From Sclerotiophoma versabilis (taxonomy: Eukaryota > Ascomycota > Dothideomycetes > Pleosporales > Didymellaceae), in NCBI GenBank assembly GCA_012274445.1, contig JAAROD010000026.1, forward strand, positions 806,001 to 870,000: a stretch of 64,000 nucleotides of DNA, in the 5' to 3' direction. The notes below the pieces were generated by a model. The model worked only from the letters and a program-made list of their open reading frames with translations. It did no database searches and was not told where the DNA came from. The translations under genes were made by a program, and so were the position numbers. Positions 33,733 through 45,294 of this stretch are shown in pieces; the first letter of the stretch is position 1, and each line of letters starts with the position of its first letter.

Positions 33733-34270
33733 AACAAGAGAGCGATGCCATCAGGTGAGAGACGGACATTGTTGAAGTATATCTTGTTTCAGACTCCACG
33801 TCCTGGAAATGCACATCTCCAGGAGATCTTTAGAGCCGCCCAAGGCATCCCATCGTGTGGGGACGTGGCTGGCTTTGTGGCTGCGCCCATTGGGTGAGAA
33901 GCGCCGTATGAGGCTGTGGTGCCTAAGATTACATTACAGCCATGTCGATCATCTGACGCTTATGCAGGCCTGGAACAGATACGGAGATTGGACGTTGACC
34001 TTGTTGCATATGTAGATCCGGTTACCCCCCAGGGTCCATTATGGAGAACGGACAATCGAGGTCGAGATGAGCGTACCAACAAGCAGCCACGCTAGATCCT
34101 CACGATGTGGAGGTACGACGGGTGCTTCCGCAAACATGGTATGTGCAAGCAACAGTCTTTAATTGTCTGATCTTGCAAAATGACCGGCGTGTGTGTTCGG
34201 TATATCAAAATGTTCAGGGTATCATCGCTAAAGTCATGTTCCTTCGTCCGGCTTCATCCTTCCCCAATAT
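33733..34270. other. Intergenic region, nothing supported
   Basis: 0.54 kb between the 5' end of the DUF6536 gene and the 3' end of the J-domain gene. No coding or repeat signal is seen. Confidence 0.3.
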
Positions 34271-35410
34271 CTACACAGTAGCCGCCTCCTGTGCAGCTTC
34301 AGCCGCCTCCTTCTTCCTGATTTGTTCTTCCAATCTCTTTTTCTCCGCATTCTTCAGCCTGATCATGGTGACCTCCTCTAAACTCGGTGTCTTGGGACTG
34401 AACGAGAACTTCGGTGTGCCCAAGGGCGTTGCGCCGTTCCCAGCGCCCAAGCTAGACCCGAAGGATGCTCTGAAAGACTTCGCTGCCGGTGCCGGTGTCG
34501 ACGGGGCTGACGGGGCGGTCTCTTTCGCAGTGGATGTGGAGGCGCCGTTGGCATTTTTCGACGATGATAGATCCGGCTCACCGTTTGCCCAGGCTACAGA
34601 GTCAAGCGCTGGATGATCTGTCTTTGCGTCCGAGACCGCTGCATGTGCGTGGTCGAGCCGCCCGTAGACGACAAAGACCATAGCCACAAGCTTCCGGTGC
34701 TTCTCGCCCTCGAGCTTTAGTTTCTTGTCCTTACCCATAATGATGCTATCGATCTTGCCGTACTTCTCAAACATATCCCTGATCGTATCCTTATCCCATG
34801 TCGCCGTCTCGCCTTCGCGGTGGAACCGTATCTTGATTGTGCGATCGAGCTCGGCAGATTCCCCAGGCTTTGGCGGCTGCGGTCCAGGGCTCTTGACTGG
34901 CTCTGCAGCAGCCGCTTCTTCGTCTTTGCGCGCCTTGTCCTTGCGATCTTGTGCTTCCTTCCGTCGCCTCTTCCCGTCTTCCGCCAGGCGCTGAATCTCT
35001 TGCTCCCTCTTCTCCGCCTCGCTTAGATCTGAAGCCCGCTTCCTCTTCAGACTTGCGCCGAAGTCTGCGCTTTCCCTTTCCCGCCGTTCGAGCTCCTCCT
35101 TCATCTTGCGCCTATTCCCGCTAAGCAGCTCATCCTGGAACGCTTTCTCGCGCCGCCTTGTACGCGCGCGGTCATATTCGCCTTTCAGTTTGGGGTCTAT
35201 GAGGATGTCGCGCGCCCAACCTAGGGCAATGAACATGTCGGCGGCATCTTTGTTGTCAGGATTCTTGTCGGGGTGGTATCGAATCGAGGCTTTTCGGTAT
35301 GCGCGCTTGATGACAGATTCTTCGGCATCGAAAGGTACGCTGAGGAGCTCGTAGTAGTCTTCAGTAGTTGAGCGCGCAAGCTCCTCGAGATCTTTGTAGT
35401 TGTCGCCCAT
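34271..35410 (-). CDS. J-domain / RRM splicing protein (DNAJC17 / Cwf23 family)
   Basis: Single exon, 379 aa. Residues about 18-80 form a J domain with the HPD motif (IRYHPDKNPDNKDAADMF). This is followed by a long Arg/Lys/Glu helix (residues 85-165), then a divergent RRM (TIKIRFHREGETATWDKDTIRDMFEKYGKIDSIIM). The order J domain - charged helix - RRM defines the DNAJC17 / S. pombe Cwf23 family of spliceosome-associated proteins. In yeast Cwc23 acts in spliceosome disassembly. The C-terminus is Ala/Ser/Pro-rich and ends in a short charged helix. Its start codon overlaps the 5' region of the Pus4 gene on the other strand. Confidence 0.85.
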   Translation of the reverse strand: MGDNYKDLEELARSTTEDYYELLSVPFDAEESVIKRAYRKASIRYHPDKNPDNKDAADMFIALGWARDILIDPKLKGEYDRARTRRREKAFQDELLSGNRRKMKEELERRERESADFGASLKRKRASDLSEAEKREQEIQRLAEDGKRRRKEAQDRKDKARKDEEAAAAEPVKSPGPQPPKPGESAELDRTIKIRFHREGETATWDKDTIRDMFEKYGKIDSIIMGKDKKLKLEGEKHRKLVAMVFVVYGRLDHAHAAVSDAKTDHPALDSVAWANGEPDLSSSKNANGASTSTAKETAPSAPSTPAPAAKSFRASFGSSLGAGNGATPLGTPKFSFSPKTPSLEEVTMIRLKNAEKKRLEEQIRKKEAAEAAQEAATV

Positions 35411-35690
35411 GGCGGCGGTTGTTTCGCGTGTTGCTCGCTATACAGGAACCGCGAGGACAATAACGCGGCGCAGTTGTTCTCTCCGGAAGGCAAAAGCCAC
35501 CTTGCGCCGCGCGGAGGACTTCCAGGTAGAGTTAAGGTGCAAGTGGCACACGTGCAAGGCTGCAGAAACAATTCACATGCGATCGCCCACTAGCGCGCCG
35601 TTAGTCTTCTGCGGGACTTGGCGTCGTCAGATCCTCGGAAAACCACCGAAGCTCCCTCGACCTGCTCGAGCAGTCACGTCCGACCTCTCC

Positions 35691-37295
35691 ATGTCAATTG
35701 CGTCCACGCTTCGACGCACGATGACTAGTCCTCCTACGGAAAGTGCCTCCGCTGGCCGGAAGGTACTTGAAGGTATTTTTGGCATCAACAAGCCCCAATG
35801 GGCGTCCTCTGCGGGTGTTCTGCGCGATCTGCAGACCGAGTTCGCCAAATCCGACCTCTTCCAGCCGTGGCTCGAATCGACGCGTCGCCAGATGCTCATC
35901 TCCGGATCGAAGAAGAAGCACATTGAGCAGCTCAAAGTCAAACTTGGCCACGGCGGAACCCTGGACCCCATGGCGACCGGCGTACTCATTGTGGGCGTGG
36001 GCAAGGGCACGAAAGAGCTCGGCAAATTCCTTGAATGCACAAAGAGCTACGAATGCGTTGTTATCTTCGGTGCCGCAACAGACAGCTACGACGCGGTGGG
36101 TAAAATCGTCAGCAAAGCCGACTACGCCCACGTCACGCGCGAGCTGGTCGAAGAGAAACTGAGCGACTTTCGAGGCGACATCATGCAAAAGCCCAGTGTC
36201 TTCTCCGCGCTCAAAGTTGACGGGAAGAAAATGTACGAATACGCGCGCGAAGGGAAAGACATCCCCGCTGTCGCAGCGCGGCCCGTCACAGTCGAAAAAC
36301 TGGAGCTGGTAGAATGGCTGGAGCCCGGTACGCACGACTTTGCGTGGCCGAAGGAAGAAATCGACGAGGCAGGCAAAGCAGGCGCAGAGAAACTCCTTGG
36401 CATACGCGCGTCCGACGCAGTCCAGCACCTCCGCAACTCCAAGCGGGCACGCTCGCCCTCGAATCCCACCGAACGCACGCCCACACCAGACTCAGACCAC
36501 GCCATCAAAGATGCAGGCCCACAGCCCAAGAAACCCCGCACAGACAGCGAACCAGCCATGTCCGGCGCACTGCCCTCTGCCACCCAACTCCCCCAGCCGC
36601 ATGACACCTCCTTACAAGACGCTAAGCCTACACACACCGAGCCCGGCCCCGAGGACGCCGAAGACGTCCAAGCCCAACCCCAGGACACGGAAACCGACAC
36701 TGCGGTCCTTGGCAGCATCGAGCGCCCTCTCAACGCAGACATCCCCGAGCCGCCGGTGCCAGTGGAGAAGCAGCCCGCGAACAGTGTTGAGCAGGCCGAA
36801 GTCGTAGATAAAGAATGCACGAGTGCCGCGGGCCAGATCCCAGAAGCGAAACCAATTGACAGAGCGCACCAGCCGCCTGCCGCGCGGTTGCGCATGACGG
36901 TGACGTCTGGCTTTTACGTGCGGAGTCTGTGCCATGATCTCGGGCTGGCGTGTGGGAGCTTGGGTCTGATGAGTAGTCTTGTAAGGAGTCGACAGGGCGA
37001 TTACGAACTCGGCGGGCAGAATGTGCTGGAGTACTCTGATCTGGAAAAGGGGCCTGAGGTTTGGGAGCCCAAGATTGAGGGCATGCTTGGGCGATTTATG
37101 GAGAAAGAGGGGTGGGAGCAGGAAGAGCTTGAAGACGAGGAGAGCTGGCAGGAGAGGAAGAAGGAACTCATGGCGAATCGCAAAGATGACGATCGCAACC
37201 GCAGCTACAGAGGGGGTGGTGGGAGGGGGAAACACAGAGGCGGTGGGAGAGGAGGAAAGTATAGTAAGAACATGAACGGTGGGCAGAGGGATTGA
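35691..37295 (+). CDS. PUS4: tRNA pseudouridine-55 synthase (TruB/Pus4 family)
   Basis: Single exon. From the ATG at 35691 it encodes 534 aa. The frame is open further upstream with in-frame ATGs at 35409 and 35578, but 35409 overlaps the opposite gene's start codon; 35721 is also possible. The enzyme makes pseudouridine 55 in the T loop of cytosolic and mitochondrial tRNAs. The TruB core is clear: KINKPQ-like opening (GINKPQW), then GHGGTLDPMATGVLIVG with the catalytic Asp92, YECVVIFGAATDSYDAVG, and QKPSVFSALKVDGKKMYEYAR. A Pro/Glu/Asp/Thr-rich insertion of about 170 residues (about 224-394) precedes the last core motif (SGFYVRSLCHDLG). The C-terminus is RGG-rich (RGGGGRGKHRGGGRGGKY), suggesting RNA binding. 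Confidence 0.88.
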   Translation: MSIASTLRRTMTSPPTESASAGRKVLEGIFGINKPQWASSAGVLRDLQTEFAKSDLFQPWLESTRRQMLISGSKKKHIEQLKVKLGHGGTLDPMATGVLIVGVGKGTKELGKFLECTKSYECVVIFGAATDSYDAVGKIVSKADYAHVTRELVEEKLSDFRGDIMQKPSVFSALKVDGKKMYEYAREGKDIPAVAARPVTVEKLELVEWLEPGTHDFAWPKEEIDEAGKAGAEKLLGIRASDAVQHLRNSKRARSPSNPTERTPTPDSDHAIKDAGPQPKKPRTDSEPAMSGALPSATQLPQPHDTSLQDAKPTHTEPGPEDAEDVQAQPQDTETDTAVLGSIERPLNADIPEPPVPVEKQPANSVEQAEVVDKECTSAAGQIPEAKPIDRAHQPPAARLRMTVTSGFYVRSLCHDLGLACGSLGLMSSLVRSRQGDYELGGQNVLEYSDLEKGPEVWEPKIEGMLGRFMEKEGWEQEELEDEESWQERKKELMANRKDDDRNRSYRGGGGRGKHRGGGRGGKYSKNMNGGQRD

Positions 37296-37465
37296 CATGT
37301 TGATGAGAGGAACAAATGATACCCCGAGCAAAGATGAAACAACATCCATTGATACCAACAAGAGTGTACAGGGTCCCAGGTGAACGCCGTGCAATGCCAT
37401 AGGTATCCCGCTCAACGCCCCATTCAAGAATTCAAAGTCTAAATTAGCACTCATCCCCCCGTACC

Positions 37466-38972
37466 CTACGCATGCACGCTCGAGCTCCTCCCGCTATGAA
37501 AGCTCTCCCTCAAACTCCTCATCCCCTCCTCCACATTGACAATGGGCTCCGCGTTCTGCAACCCTTCCTCCTCATCCTTCCTATCTTCATGGTTGATAAA
37601 CACAAAACTGACCACCATGATTGCCGCTCCCACCCAGTACAACCAAGAAGCGTATTGCGCATCCAGCACCATCTGCCCGACCAGACTCAGCGGGATCGTC
37701 AGACTCAGACCAACGGACACGATGAGCGGGGAGGTGAGGAGCATGGCATACGCCCAGCAGTAATCGCTAACCAGGCTGGACGCGCTATTCACGAGGACGA
37801 TGGTCAGTATCTTGCTCGTCGGCGGGAGCTGGAACGGTTCGATTCCAGTGAGGTGCAGCACCACGAGTCCGGGCCACAGCAACAGCACGTTACTCAGGCC
37901 GACGAGGCCAAAGAACAGCGGCATGTTGACGCGCGACTCATCACCGATGCGCTTCTTCATGAAGACGGCGTAGAAGCCGTACAGGACTGCAGAAACAAAG
38001 GCCATAACGTCTCCCAGCGCGAGTTCGTGCGGGGTTTTGTGCGGGAAGGAGCCACGGTTCTCGTCAGTTTCGCCGCTCACATCGATGGTGCTTATGAGCG
38101 CAACGCCGGCGAGCGAGGCGCCTACACCAATCAACTTGCGCATTGTGAATCTCTCGACGCGGAGGAGCGAGCCGCACAACAGCGTCCAGATGCTGCTCGT
38201 CGAAGCCAGGATCGTGCTGGAAGCGACGGTAGTGTATGACAAGCATGCAGCAGCGAAGTAGTTCGCTAGAAACCACAGGACACAGAACTCGAGCGCTAGT
38301 TTCGCTGTTTCTTGCAGCGTCAGGCCCTCATCCTCCCTCAGTTCTCGTGGATCGCTGACGCTGCCGTGGGTCGAGGAGCCGAGGAGGAGTTCGGCGCCCT
38401 CGCCGTCGTAGGATTTGCTAGGCGAGCGGGACAAGGACGGCGATTCGTGGTCGCGCAGAAGCGTCCATTTCCCTGCACGGCGGTTGAGGAAGGTTCGGAG
38501 TTGGGCAGCGAGCGGCTGGGGGTGGGCGGTGTTGCGGCGTTCGGCCCAGAGGTGGTGGAGGGCCATGGGGATCAGGGGGATGAGAAAGAAGGCGGTGTTG
38601 ACGTAGGTGACTAGGTAGGGCTTGTCGTAGGAGGAGTCTGCGAATATTGTCTGGGGGAGGTTAGCGGTGCCCTTGTCTACCTGGTCAGGGTCGTGACTGA
38701 AGAGTGTCGGCACCTACGCTGGCTAGGAAGTTGGAGGCGGTCCACAGGAAGACTGTTGCTAGCAGCAGCCCAATACCGACTGCGTGCCTGACCCTGCTGT
38801 GCGGCCTCTTGCCCTCGTCCCACGCGCTCACTACGCTCGCCGGCGAACGGACGGGGCTCGCCAAGAAGTCATCGTCGTAAAGGAATCTACTGTCGCTGGA
38901 CACAGTACTACTGCGCCGGCTGAGCGGCGTCGAAGGCGTAGGCTCAACCTCCTCCTGTCGTCGCGGGATCAT
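37466..38972 (-). CDS. Drug/metabolite (DMT, EamA/SLC35F5-like) transporter
   Basis: Two exons, 38972-38718 and 38650-37466, with a 67-nt GTAGGT...GCTAAC...CCCCAG intron in phase 0, give 479 aa. About ten membrane helices are visible, starting with HAVGIGLLLATVFLWTASNF in exon 1 and including ATVASSTILASTSSIWTLL-type helices of the EamA fold and VSVGLSLTIPLSLVGQMVLD near the end. Order and spacing fit the SLC35F5 / yeast YML018C-Thi74 group, which sits in the vacuolar or Golgi membrane. The N-terminal 60 residues and an internal loop are Ser-rich and cytosolic. The substrate is unknown. It converges on PUS4 with 0.17 kb between them. Confidence 0.82.
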
Positions 38973-39526
38973 TGTGAATATGCACAGGTCGAAAGAATGA
39001 GGCTCGGTCAAGGAGGGCGCTCGGCGTAGCCAGCGTCGGCGTTGGTCGGAATCACGGCCGGGAGTCGGGTATCGAAGTGCGGTAGAGGGCCCATGGGACG
39101 GCTGTGTGGTGGAAGAGCCAAAGGCAGCGACTGCGTGTCGACTACTGCAGCGACTGCGTGAAGGTGCAGCGTGGCCCGTGGATGTCAGAGATCGAGTCGT
39201 GGTCAGAGATGCGCAATCGTTCAGGGTCGCGTGTCTCAGACCAGAGGATAGCGCCGAGTGCTCGTGCTTCAGCCACATTTCACGTCATGCCGGCTGTGGA
39301 TACACAGGAACCATCACTTGCGCCACCCATGTCTTTGAGAAATGTCGCGCATTGTAGGTGTTCAATATGTACTACCAACCACTATACACCCACGATTTGA
39401 ACTCAGCAAGAAACCATCTCAACAGAAGCATGCAATACACCGTACACCAAACTCCGCGGAACAATACAGGGCCATGTGAGGGTATATCTCTCCTCAAGAA
39501 CGATGCTTCCTACAGAACCGTCTACA
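38973..39526. other. Intergenic region between the DMT transporter and YPT7
   Basis: 0.55 kb with the transporter 5' leader and the YPT7 3' flank. No other coding signal is supported. Confidence 0.3.
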
Positions 39527-40472
39527 CTAGCACCCGCATCCGCCCTCGTTGCCCTTTAGATCGATGGGGATGGTCTCGGGGAAGTCGTTGCTGAAGTCGC
39601 CGACGTCTTCCTGGGCAAGCGCTTGCCGCGCAATGACTGCACTAGCGTCAGTATGTTGCACGTGGTAACCATCAGACAGTACCTACCCTCGAATGCCTGC
39701 TCGACGTTGATAGCGTCCTTTGCACTCGTCTCGAAGTAGGGAATGCCGCCTTTCGACTGGCAGAAGGTCATGGCGCGCTTCGAGGAGATCTAGACTGGGG
39801 TTCAGCAATGGCGACGCCGGCGATATTCTGTCAAACTCACCATCCTCTTGCTCTCCTCAACATCGATCTTGTTGCCAATCACGACCTGTTCTCGTTAGCC
39901 GTGCTTTGTCTCCTACATCCACATGACCACATACAAATGGGAAACTTTCGGGATCCATGGGACTGGCCTGAACTAAGAACTCGTCCCTCCAGCTGTCGAG
40001 TGTGTCGAAGCTCTTCGAGTTGTTGACATCGTATACAAGCACGCAGCAATCGGCACCTCGGTAGAATGCGACGCCCAGTGACTGGAAGCGCTCTTGTCCA
40101 GCGGTGTCCCAGAGCTATAGACTGTCAATCGTCGAACTTCACGGTGCGAGGTGCGCAACCCACCTGCATGGTTACAAGCCTGTCGTCAACCATAACTTCC
40201 TTGGTGAGGAAGTCGGCGCCTATTGTCGCCTTGTAGCTTGCGCTGAACTTCTTGTTGACCTATGTCTTTTGTGTAAGCAAAGGCGCCTTGCCTGAGCATG
40301 TGCGATCGTCGTATGGCTTTCGCGAGAGGGTAGAATCGTACATATTGGTTCATCAAGCTGGTCTTGCCGACACCGCTGTCACCGAGGATGATGACCTAGT
40401 ACGTCAGCGGGGTGCACAATCTCTGACAAGTGCCATAACTACCTTGAGGAGAACCTTCTTCCTGGACGCCAT
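39527..40472 (-). CDS. YPT7: Rab7-type small GTPase (Ypt7)
   Basis: Seven exons on the minus strand: 40472-40443, 40395-40342, 40259-40164, 40114-39935, 39885-39841, 39789-39687 and 39636-39527. Together they give 205 aa, the normal Rab7 length. Introns are 44-82 nt with standard borders. The GTPase motifs are intact: G1 GDSGVGKT (residues 15-22), effector region with NKKFSASYKATIGADF, G3 WDTAGQE (62-68), G4 NKID (125-128), G5 ETSAK, and a C-terminal Cys-Gly-Cys for double geranylgeranylation. Ypt7 drives homotypic vacuole fusion and late endosome/autophagosome fusion through the HOPS complex. The high intron number is typical of conserved fungal Rab genes. Confidence 0.95.
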
Positions 40473-42234
40473 TGTGTATGTGAGGTGTGTGGTAAGGCGT
40501 GGGCGGAGAAGCGGCGCGATTGGTAGAGGGTCGAGGCTTCGCCGATGACGAGAGTGAGGTGTGGAGCGTGACCGACTTGGATACTACGCAACAAAAGCTA
40601 CTATGATGGCGCTGAAAGGACCTGGATAATACGCAGGACGGGGGATAGTTCGCAGTGTCTATAGAATCGACACCAAGAGATATACCTAGCTTGGGTTGTC
40701 TGAAACTGAGGACCCAGATGTTGATGTCAGTTGGCCAGCCTCACGGGTGCCAAGCCACGCTAGGTCTTGCTCGACCGTAGCTCGCAGCCCTGGCAACCAT
40801 TACAACGACACCTGGTCACCTGTAGACCGCACTCTACCGGCTGATTGTTGAGGTACAGCCCCTGAGTCCTGAACTACAAGCAGCTCACACCGGGTACCCT
40901 GCCAAGCGCATTGTACGATGCTCAGCATGTACCCCGCATGCCATCCCACTGCACCTTATTCATTCGAGCTCGAGCATTTCGCTCGCAAATTGTGAATGTG
41001 ATAGTTGATATCGAGCTGATCAAGCGAGGGTTTGTTAAAAAGATCTCAAAGCAAAGGTAAGCCACGGGGGTGGTGCATCGGGGAGAGTTTCCAGCCAGGA
41101 ACACCTTGGAGGTCTGGCTGTCGGTTTAGCCAGGTGTAACGCCGACAAGTCAAAGAGAAGAGATAATCAACGACTACTACATGACAGACAGCATAGCTGT
41201 TTCATGACTCCCGTTGTCCGGTACTTGTGGATGCAGCCCTTGGCCATCAATGTACACATACACCTGATTCTTCTACAGCTTCCCAAAACCTAGGTCAAGC
41301 ACAGCACTCAACTATCAACAACCCCATCCTGCCTGGGTTTCATCCGTACTTCAGCTGTACACACGTACCAGAACGGTACAATCCTTTCTTCTGCGCGGCA
41401 TCTGCTCTTACTTGGTGCTATGGTTTGCTCATGTATGCAACTGAAGAGCTACAGTATTGGAAGCATGTCTCCGGTGCCTTCAATCGTCCAGATCAACTAT
41501 CACGCCCTAGCTCGCCGAATGTGGTGTTCATGAGGAACGTATGGTTATGATCGTACAAAAGAGTGCCGAACAATCCACTACTGCCAACCGCTTTCGACAA
41601 CCTTGCTGTCTGTTGGCTTTGGTACTTACCAGTAACCCTGTTTCAAGTACAAATCATGCTGCCAAGCGCTATTAGAAGCAACCGTTGAAACTTGTGCCAC
41701 GAGTAACAGTCGCTCGATAGCACGCTATGTTTCGTGGTGGCAATATGAAGGGCTTAAACAAATGAGGTTTGTGTTAGTGGATATGCTGTGTCTTGGACTG
41801 TTGCAACTTTGCAATGGCTTCGACTATGAATGACAGGAGCGATGCATCAGCCACGCGTTGAGCTTTCCCGAAGCGGTTAGTATTGGGCCTGCCCCTGCAG
41901 GTCGGTAAGGTGCAGGTGGGGGGGCATCGCTGCAGCTTACTTCCCGTCACATCTTCACCTCGACGTAACGAAGACATTGGCTCTCATTCTCACGTCTCAC
42001 AACGTCTGTGACCTCCATTGTGCAATAGGTTGAGCCGTACCTACAATACTTGTATTGCGGTGCACCTTGAGGCCACTACAGAGGCTGGAGCCCATCAAGA
42101 GAAAGTGCAGTCCTGTTGGGAGCATCGACTGAGCAAGTTTGTAATCTAAGCATTGCCTTATAGGAGTCAGGTTGAAAGTGCAGCCCCGAGGTAGCCAGCC
42201 TCCAGCTGCTCCAGACGCACAGACGAGTATCAAA
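40473..42234. other. Long intergenic region before the HET gene
   Basis: 1.8 kb without a supported gene. Frames at 40922-41104 (minus), 41227-41550 (plus, 107 aa) and 41774-41977 (minus) have no domain or plausible start context. The first part would be the YPT7 promoter, the last part the HET leader. Confidence 0.35.
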
Positions 42235-44357
42235 ATGCCAACGACTGCCAATCGAACAGAGCTGGACGAAGATGGACTATGTAACCGGTGTGCCAATATC
42301 GACTGGGAAGGAATGGCTTACGCCATTGAACAGCATTTTCCCAAGCTCTGCCGGATATCCGGACAGCGACTTGAGATTTTCGACATCAATACTACGATTA
42401 CTGATACTGGAAAGGTACTCAACGCGTCGTCGTGTCGATTCTGCCGAATGATCGGAAAGGCTTTGGTGGTGCACAATCTTTCAACACCGGGCCAGCTCGA
42501 GTGCGTCCATGACGGATCCTCTATGGTTTCGATCCATATGGAATCAATGATCCCTGCTCTTGCTCTCACATTGGACGATATCACGAGAGCTGAGAGAAAG
42601 TTCAGAAAGGAATACGCTAACATCAAGGAGATCGATTATGATCTCATCAAGGCCAGTATACAATCGTGCGAGCATGCCCACAGTGGTTGCACTCCAGACA
42701 TACTTGGCGATCTTCCAGGCTTTAGGTTAATTGATTGTAATACTCGAATTGTAGTGCCAGCACAAATAACCAAACATCAAGACGACGCCTCACAGAAGTC
42801 AGGGTATCGTTACGTGGCATTATCCTATGTCTGGGGTCCGAAGCCTGATCATTCTTTCATTAACAGAGATGGTGCACTCGAACAAATGCCTCAAACTATC
42901 GACGACAGTATACGTCTGTGCAGAGCTTTGGGCTATCGATACCTCTGGGTCGACAGATACGTAAGTGCAATTTCCTGCTCTTTTTGGTGCGGATCTGATA
43001 CGAACGTTTTAAGTGCATCGACCAAAAAAATGCCGAAGAGAAGGCAATACACATTGCGAACATGGGAAAGATCTACTCGTCAGCGCAACTCACTATCGTT
43101 GCTTCGGTCGGTGAAGACCCATCATACGGACTGCCAGGAATTACCGCCAACGATGAAGAAATCTCCTTCGAATACGAGCGAATCAAGCGCTTGACAATTA
43201 TTGTGCGCCCCCTAGATTCGATCACAAGCATCTCAGTATCGAAGTGGGCAACCAGAGGTTGGACGTATCAAGAGGGATATCTGTCACGTAAGCGGATATT
43301 CTTCACAGCCAAAGGCATTCACTACATCTGCAATGTAACGACTAGTAGCGCGGCGTTGCACAGATTTCTTCCGCGACCAGATCAGCGACCGCTTCCGTCT
43401 AGGCCTTACTCCGAAGTCAGTACATGGGTGGCTCGCATGGCACCATTAACGAGAAACCTCGAGGCATACAGTGCTCGGCAGTTGTCCGTGGACTCTGATG
43501 CTCTAGACGCCATTACCGGCGCACTAAACGCTCAACAAACAGATGAGCTACCTGTACATCATCTTTGGGGCGTCCCCATTTGCGAGACTGATATAGACTT
43601 CGATCACACATCGCTCAAAAATCACTCTAAGGGAAGAATACAGCCAGGCGAGCCCATGTCCATTGAATTTCTACTGCAATGGCACCACTATCAACCGTGT
43701 CGACGTAGACCTGAGTTTCCTAGCTGGTCTTTCTTGGGATGGGCCGGCCGTATCTACTACTTTCCTTGGCCAAGACAGATACACATCGGAGAACACTTTG
43801 CCATCCACAACCTTGAGAAGTCTGAAATTAAGCATGAACAGTCCAAAAATACGCCTTTGTTGTTCAAGGTCAAAACAAAACCACGTTTCAGTCTCTCACC
43901 GCCAGAATCGCATTACCTTGATGTATCGATTCACACGATACCACTCGCTCTAGTTGATGTCATCTGGAGTGACGACGGAGCTCAAAAGGGCTATTACGAC
44001 AACGGCTACCACGTGGGAGTATCCGTTCAGGGCACTACAGAGGAGATCTTTTTCCCTGTGAACTGGAGCTGCGATCCAGCTGAGATTGTGCCGGGTACTT
44101 CATTGCTGGGGGCCCTGTTCATCAGTGAGCGGAAAATTCAGAAAACACGGAGTTCAACGGCTGTGTTTATTCTTAAAAGATACGGAGATCACTACGAACG
44201 TATAGGTCTCTGCATTTTTTGGGGGTCTGAGTTGAGGACCGTGCGATCTAATGTGCGAAAAGGGTCAAGTATCACTGTTGTGGACTGGAGTCACAAGTAT
44301 GTCAGTATGCAGGAGTGGCAGAACATGGCGACGAAAGAGAGAATCCTGATTGGCTAG
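42235..44357 (+). CDS. Heterokaryon-incompatibility (HET) domain protein
   Basis: Two exons, 42235-42960 and 43014-44357, with a 53-nt GTAAGT...TTAAG intron in phase 0, give 689 aa. The start is the first in-frame ATG. The HET domain begins with YRYVALSYVWGPKPD at about residue 195, has LGYRYLWVDRY-CIDQKN across the splice (which restores the conserved WVDxYCIDQ), and ends near RGWTYQEGYLSRKRIFFT. An N-terminal Cys-rich block (CNRCANIDW; SSCRFCRMIG) is common in this group. HET proteins trigger cell death on non-self fusion or recognition of foreign signals. The C-terminal 300 residues are typical variable sequence without a known domain. The gene is intact. Confidence 0.88.
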
Positions 44358-44524
44358 TATATTACAATCCGTGCCACCTTCTGAGCATCTTCGAAGCTGG
44401 AATGGGACGATTGAGGGCACTTTCACCACCCTTTCTCGTTTTTGTATCTCAAGGAGGCGAATCACACGTCTTGGCTATGATTTACTCAAACAAGGTGCTA
44501 CCTAATCCTAGGCTTCATCATCTC

Positions 44525-45294
44525 CTAAGTAATATTAAACGCCTCGGCTCTCTCCTCACCCATGCTTTCCTTCGAACGGTGGAAATTGCTGGTACACCCA
44601 GCCGCCTGCCCTGATCGGCCACAACATTGCCATTTGAAGGCTCTGGGAAAGTACCGACGGTTTTCAGGAGTGTCAATATTTCCAAAAACCTCTTCGTCCC
44701 AGGCAACCCAGTGCGGACTTTCATAGTCGCACTGTGGCGATTTGTCTTTGGAAAACTTAGCAGAGAACACAATTACATGGAGAAAACTTACACCTGTGCT
44801 GTATGCAGGCGTTCTCGTGGTTTCTAGCCACTACATACGCGTCTCCGCAGTTGGCGCACATTTTTCGCTCATCAAGTTTCTTCTGCTCTTGAATTCTCTT
44901 GAGCTCCCGAAGCTGCCCGAGCCTAAGCCGTTCCCTTGCTGCTTCAAGATGTTGTTGTGATGGGGCATGGACAGGCGCCCGGGGAGGAGGCATCTGGCGA
45001 GCAGGTATCCATCGAGGAGGACATCGCCTTGGTTTTTTTTTATCAGCCATGTTGTAATTCTTGACCACGCGCCGGCTTGGGCTGTTCATAAAGCTTGACT
45101 GGGTATGGGCACTTCACTTACCGTTCAACTCTGGCTCTGGGGATTGGCTTGATATCTGCATCCCTCTTGGGCGGATCTGGTTGCAAATTAAAAGCCTCAA
45201 GCGCTGCTTCAAAGACGCAGCAATTACCACCGCAAGGCTGCTGGGGGGTTGAAAGTTGTGTTGCCAACTCGGGCACTTGTGGTAAAAACGCCAT
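44525..45294 (-). CDS. Hypothetical protein with Cys/His zinc-ligand clusters
   Basis: Three exons, 45294-45122, 45075-44792 and 44745-44525, give 225 aa. Donors are GTAAGT; the acceptors are CCCAAG and CCAAAG, chosen because they keep frame and sit just after CTAAG-like branch points, so exon borders are less certain than usual. Exon 1 has CGGNCC. Exon 2 has an Arg/Gln-rich helix then C-x2-C-x9-H-x3-C-x2-H (CANCGDAYVVARN, H, C, H). Exon 3 has QCDYESPHW and CC-x8-C-x4-H. These resemble one or two CHORD-like or TRASH-like zinc modules, but no family is recognised. I infer a zinc-binding adaptor. Its stop is 0.17 kb after the convergent HET gene. Confidence 0.6.

Noticed and set aside
35409..35690. 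Longer PUS4 reading frame starting at 35409
   Set aside because: It would place the start codon on top of the opposite gene's start codon; the segment has no conserved content and later ATGs fit the TruB core better.
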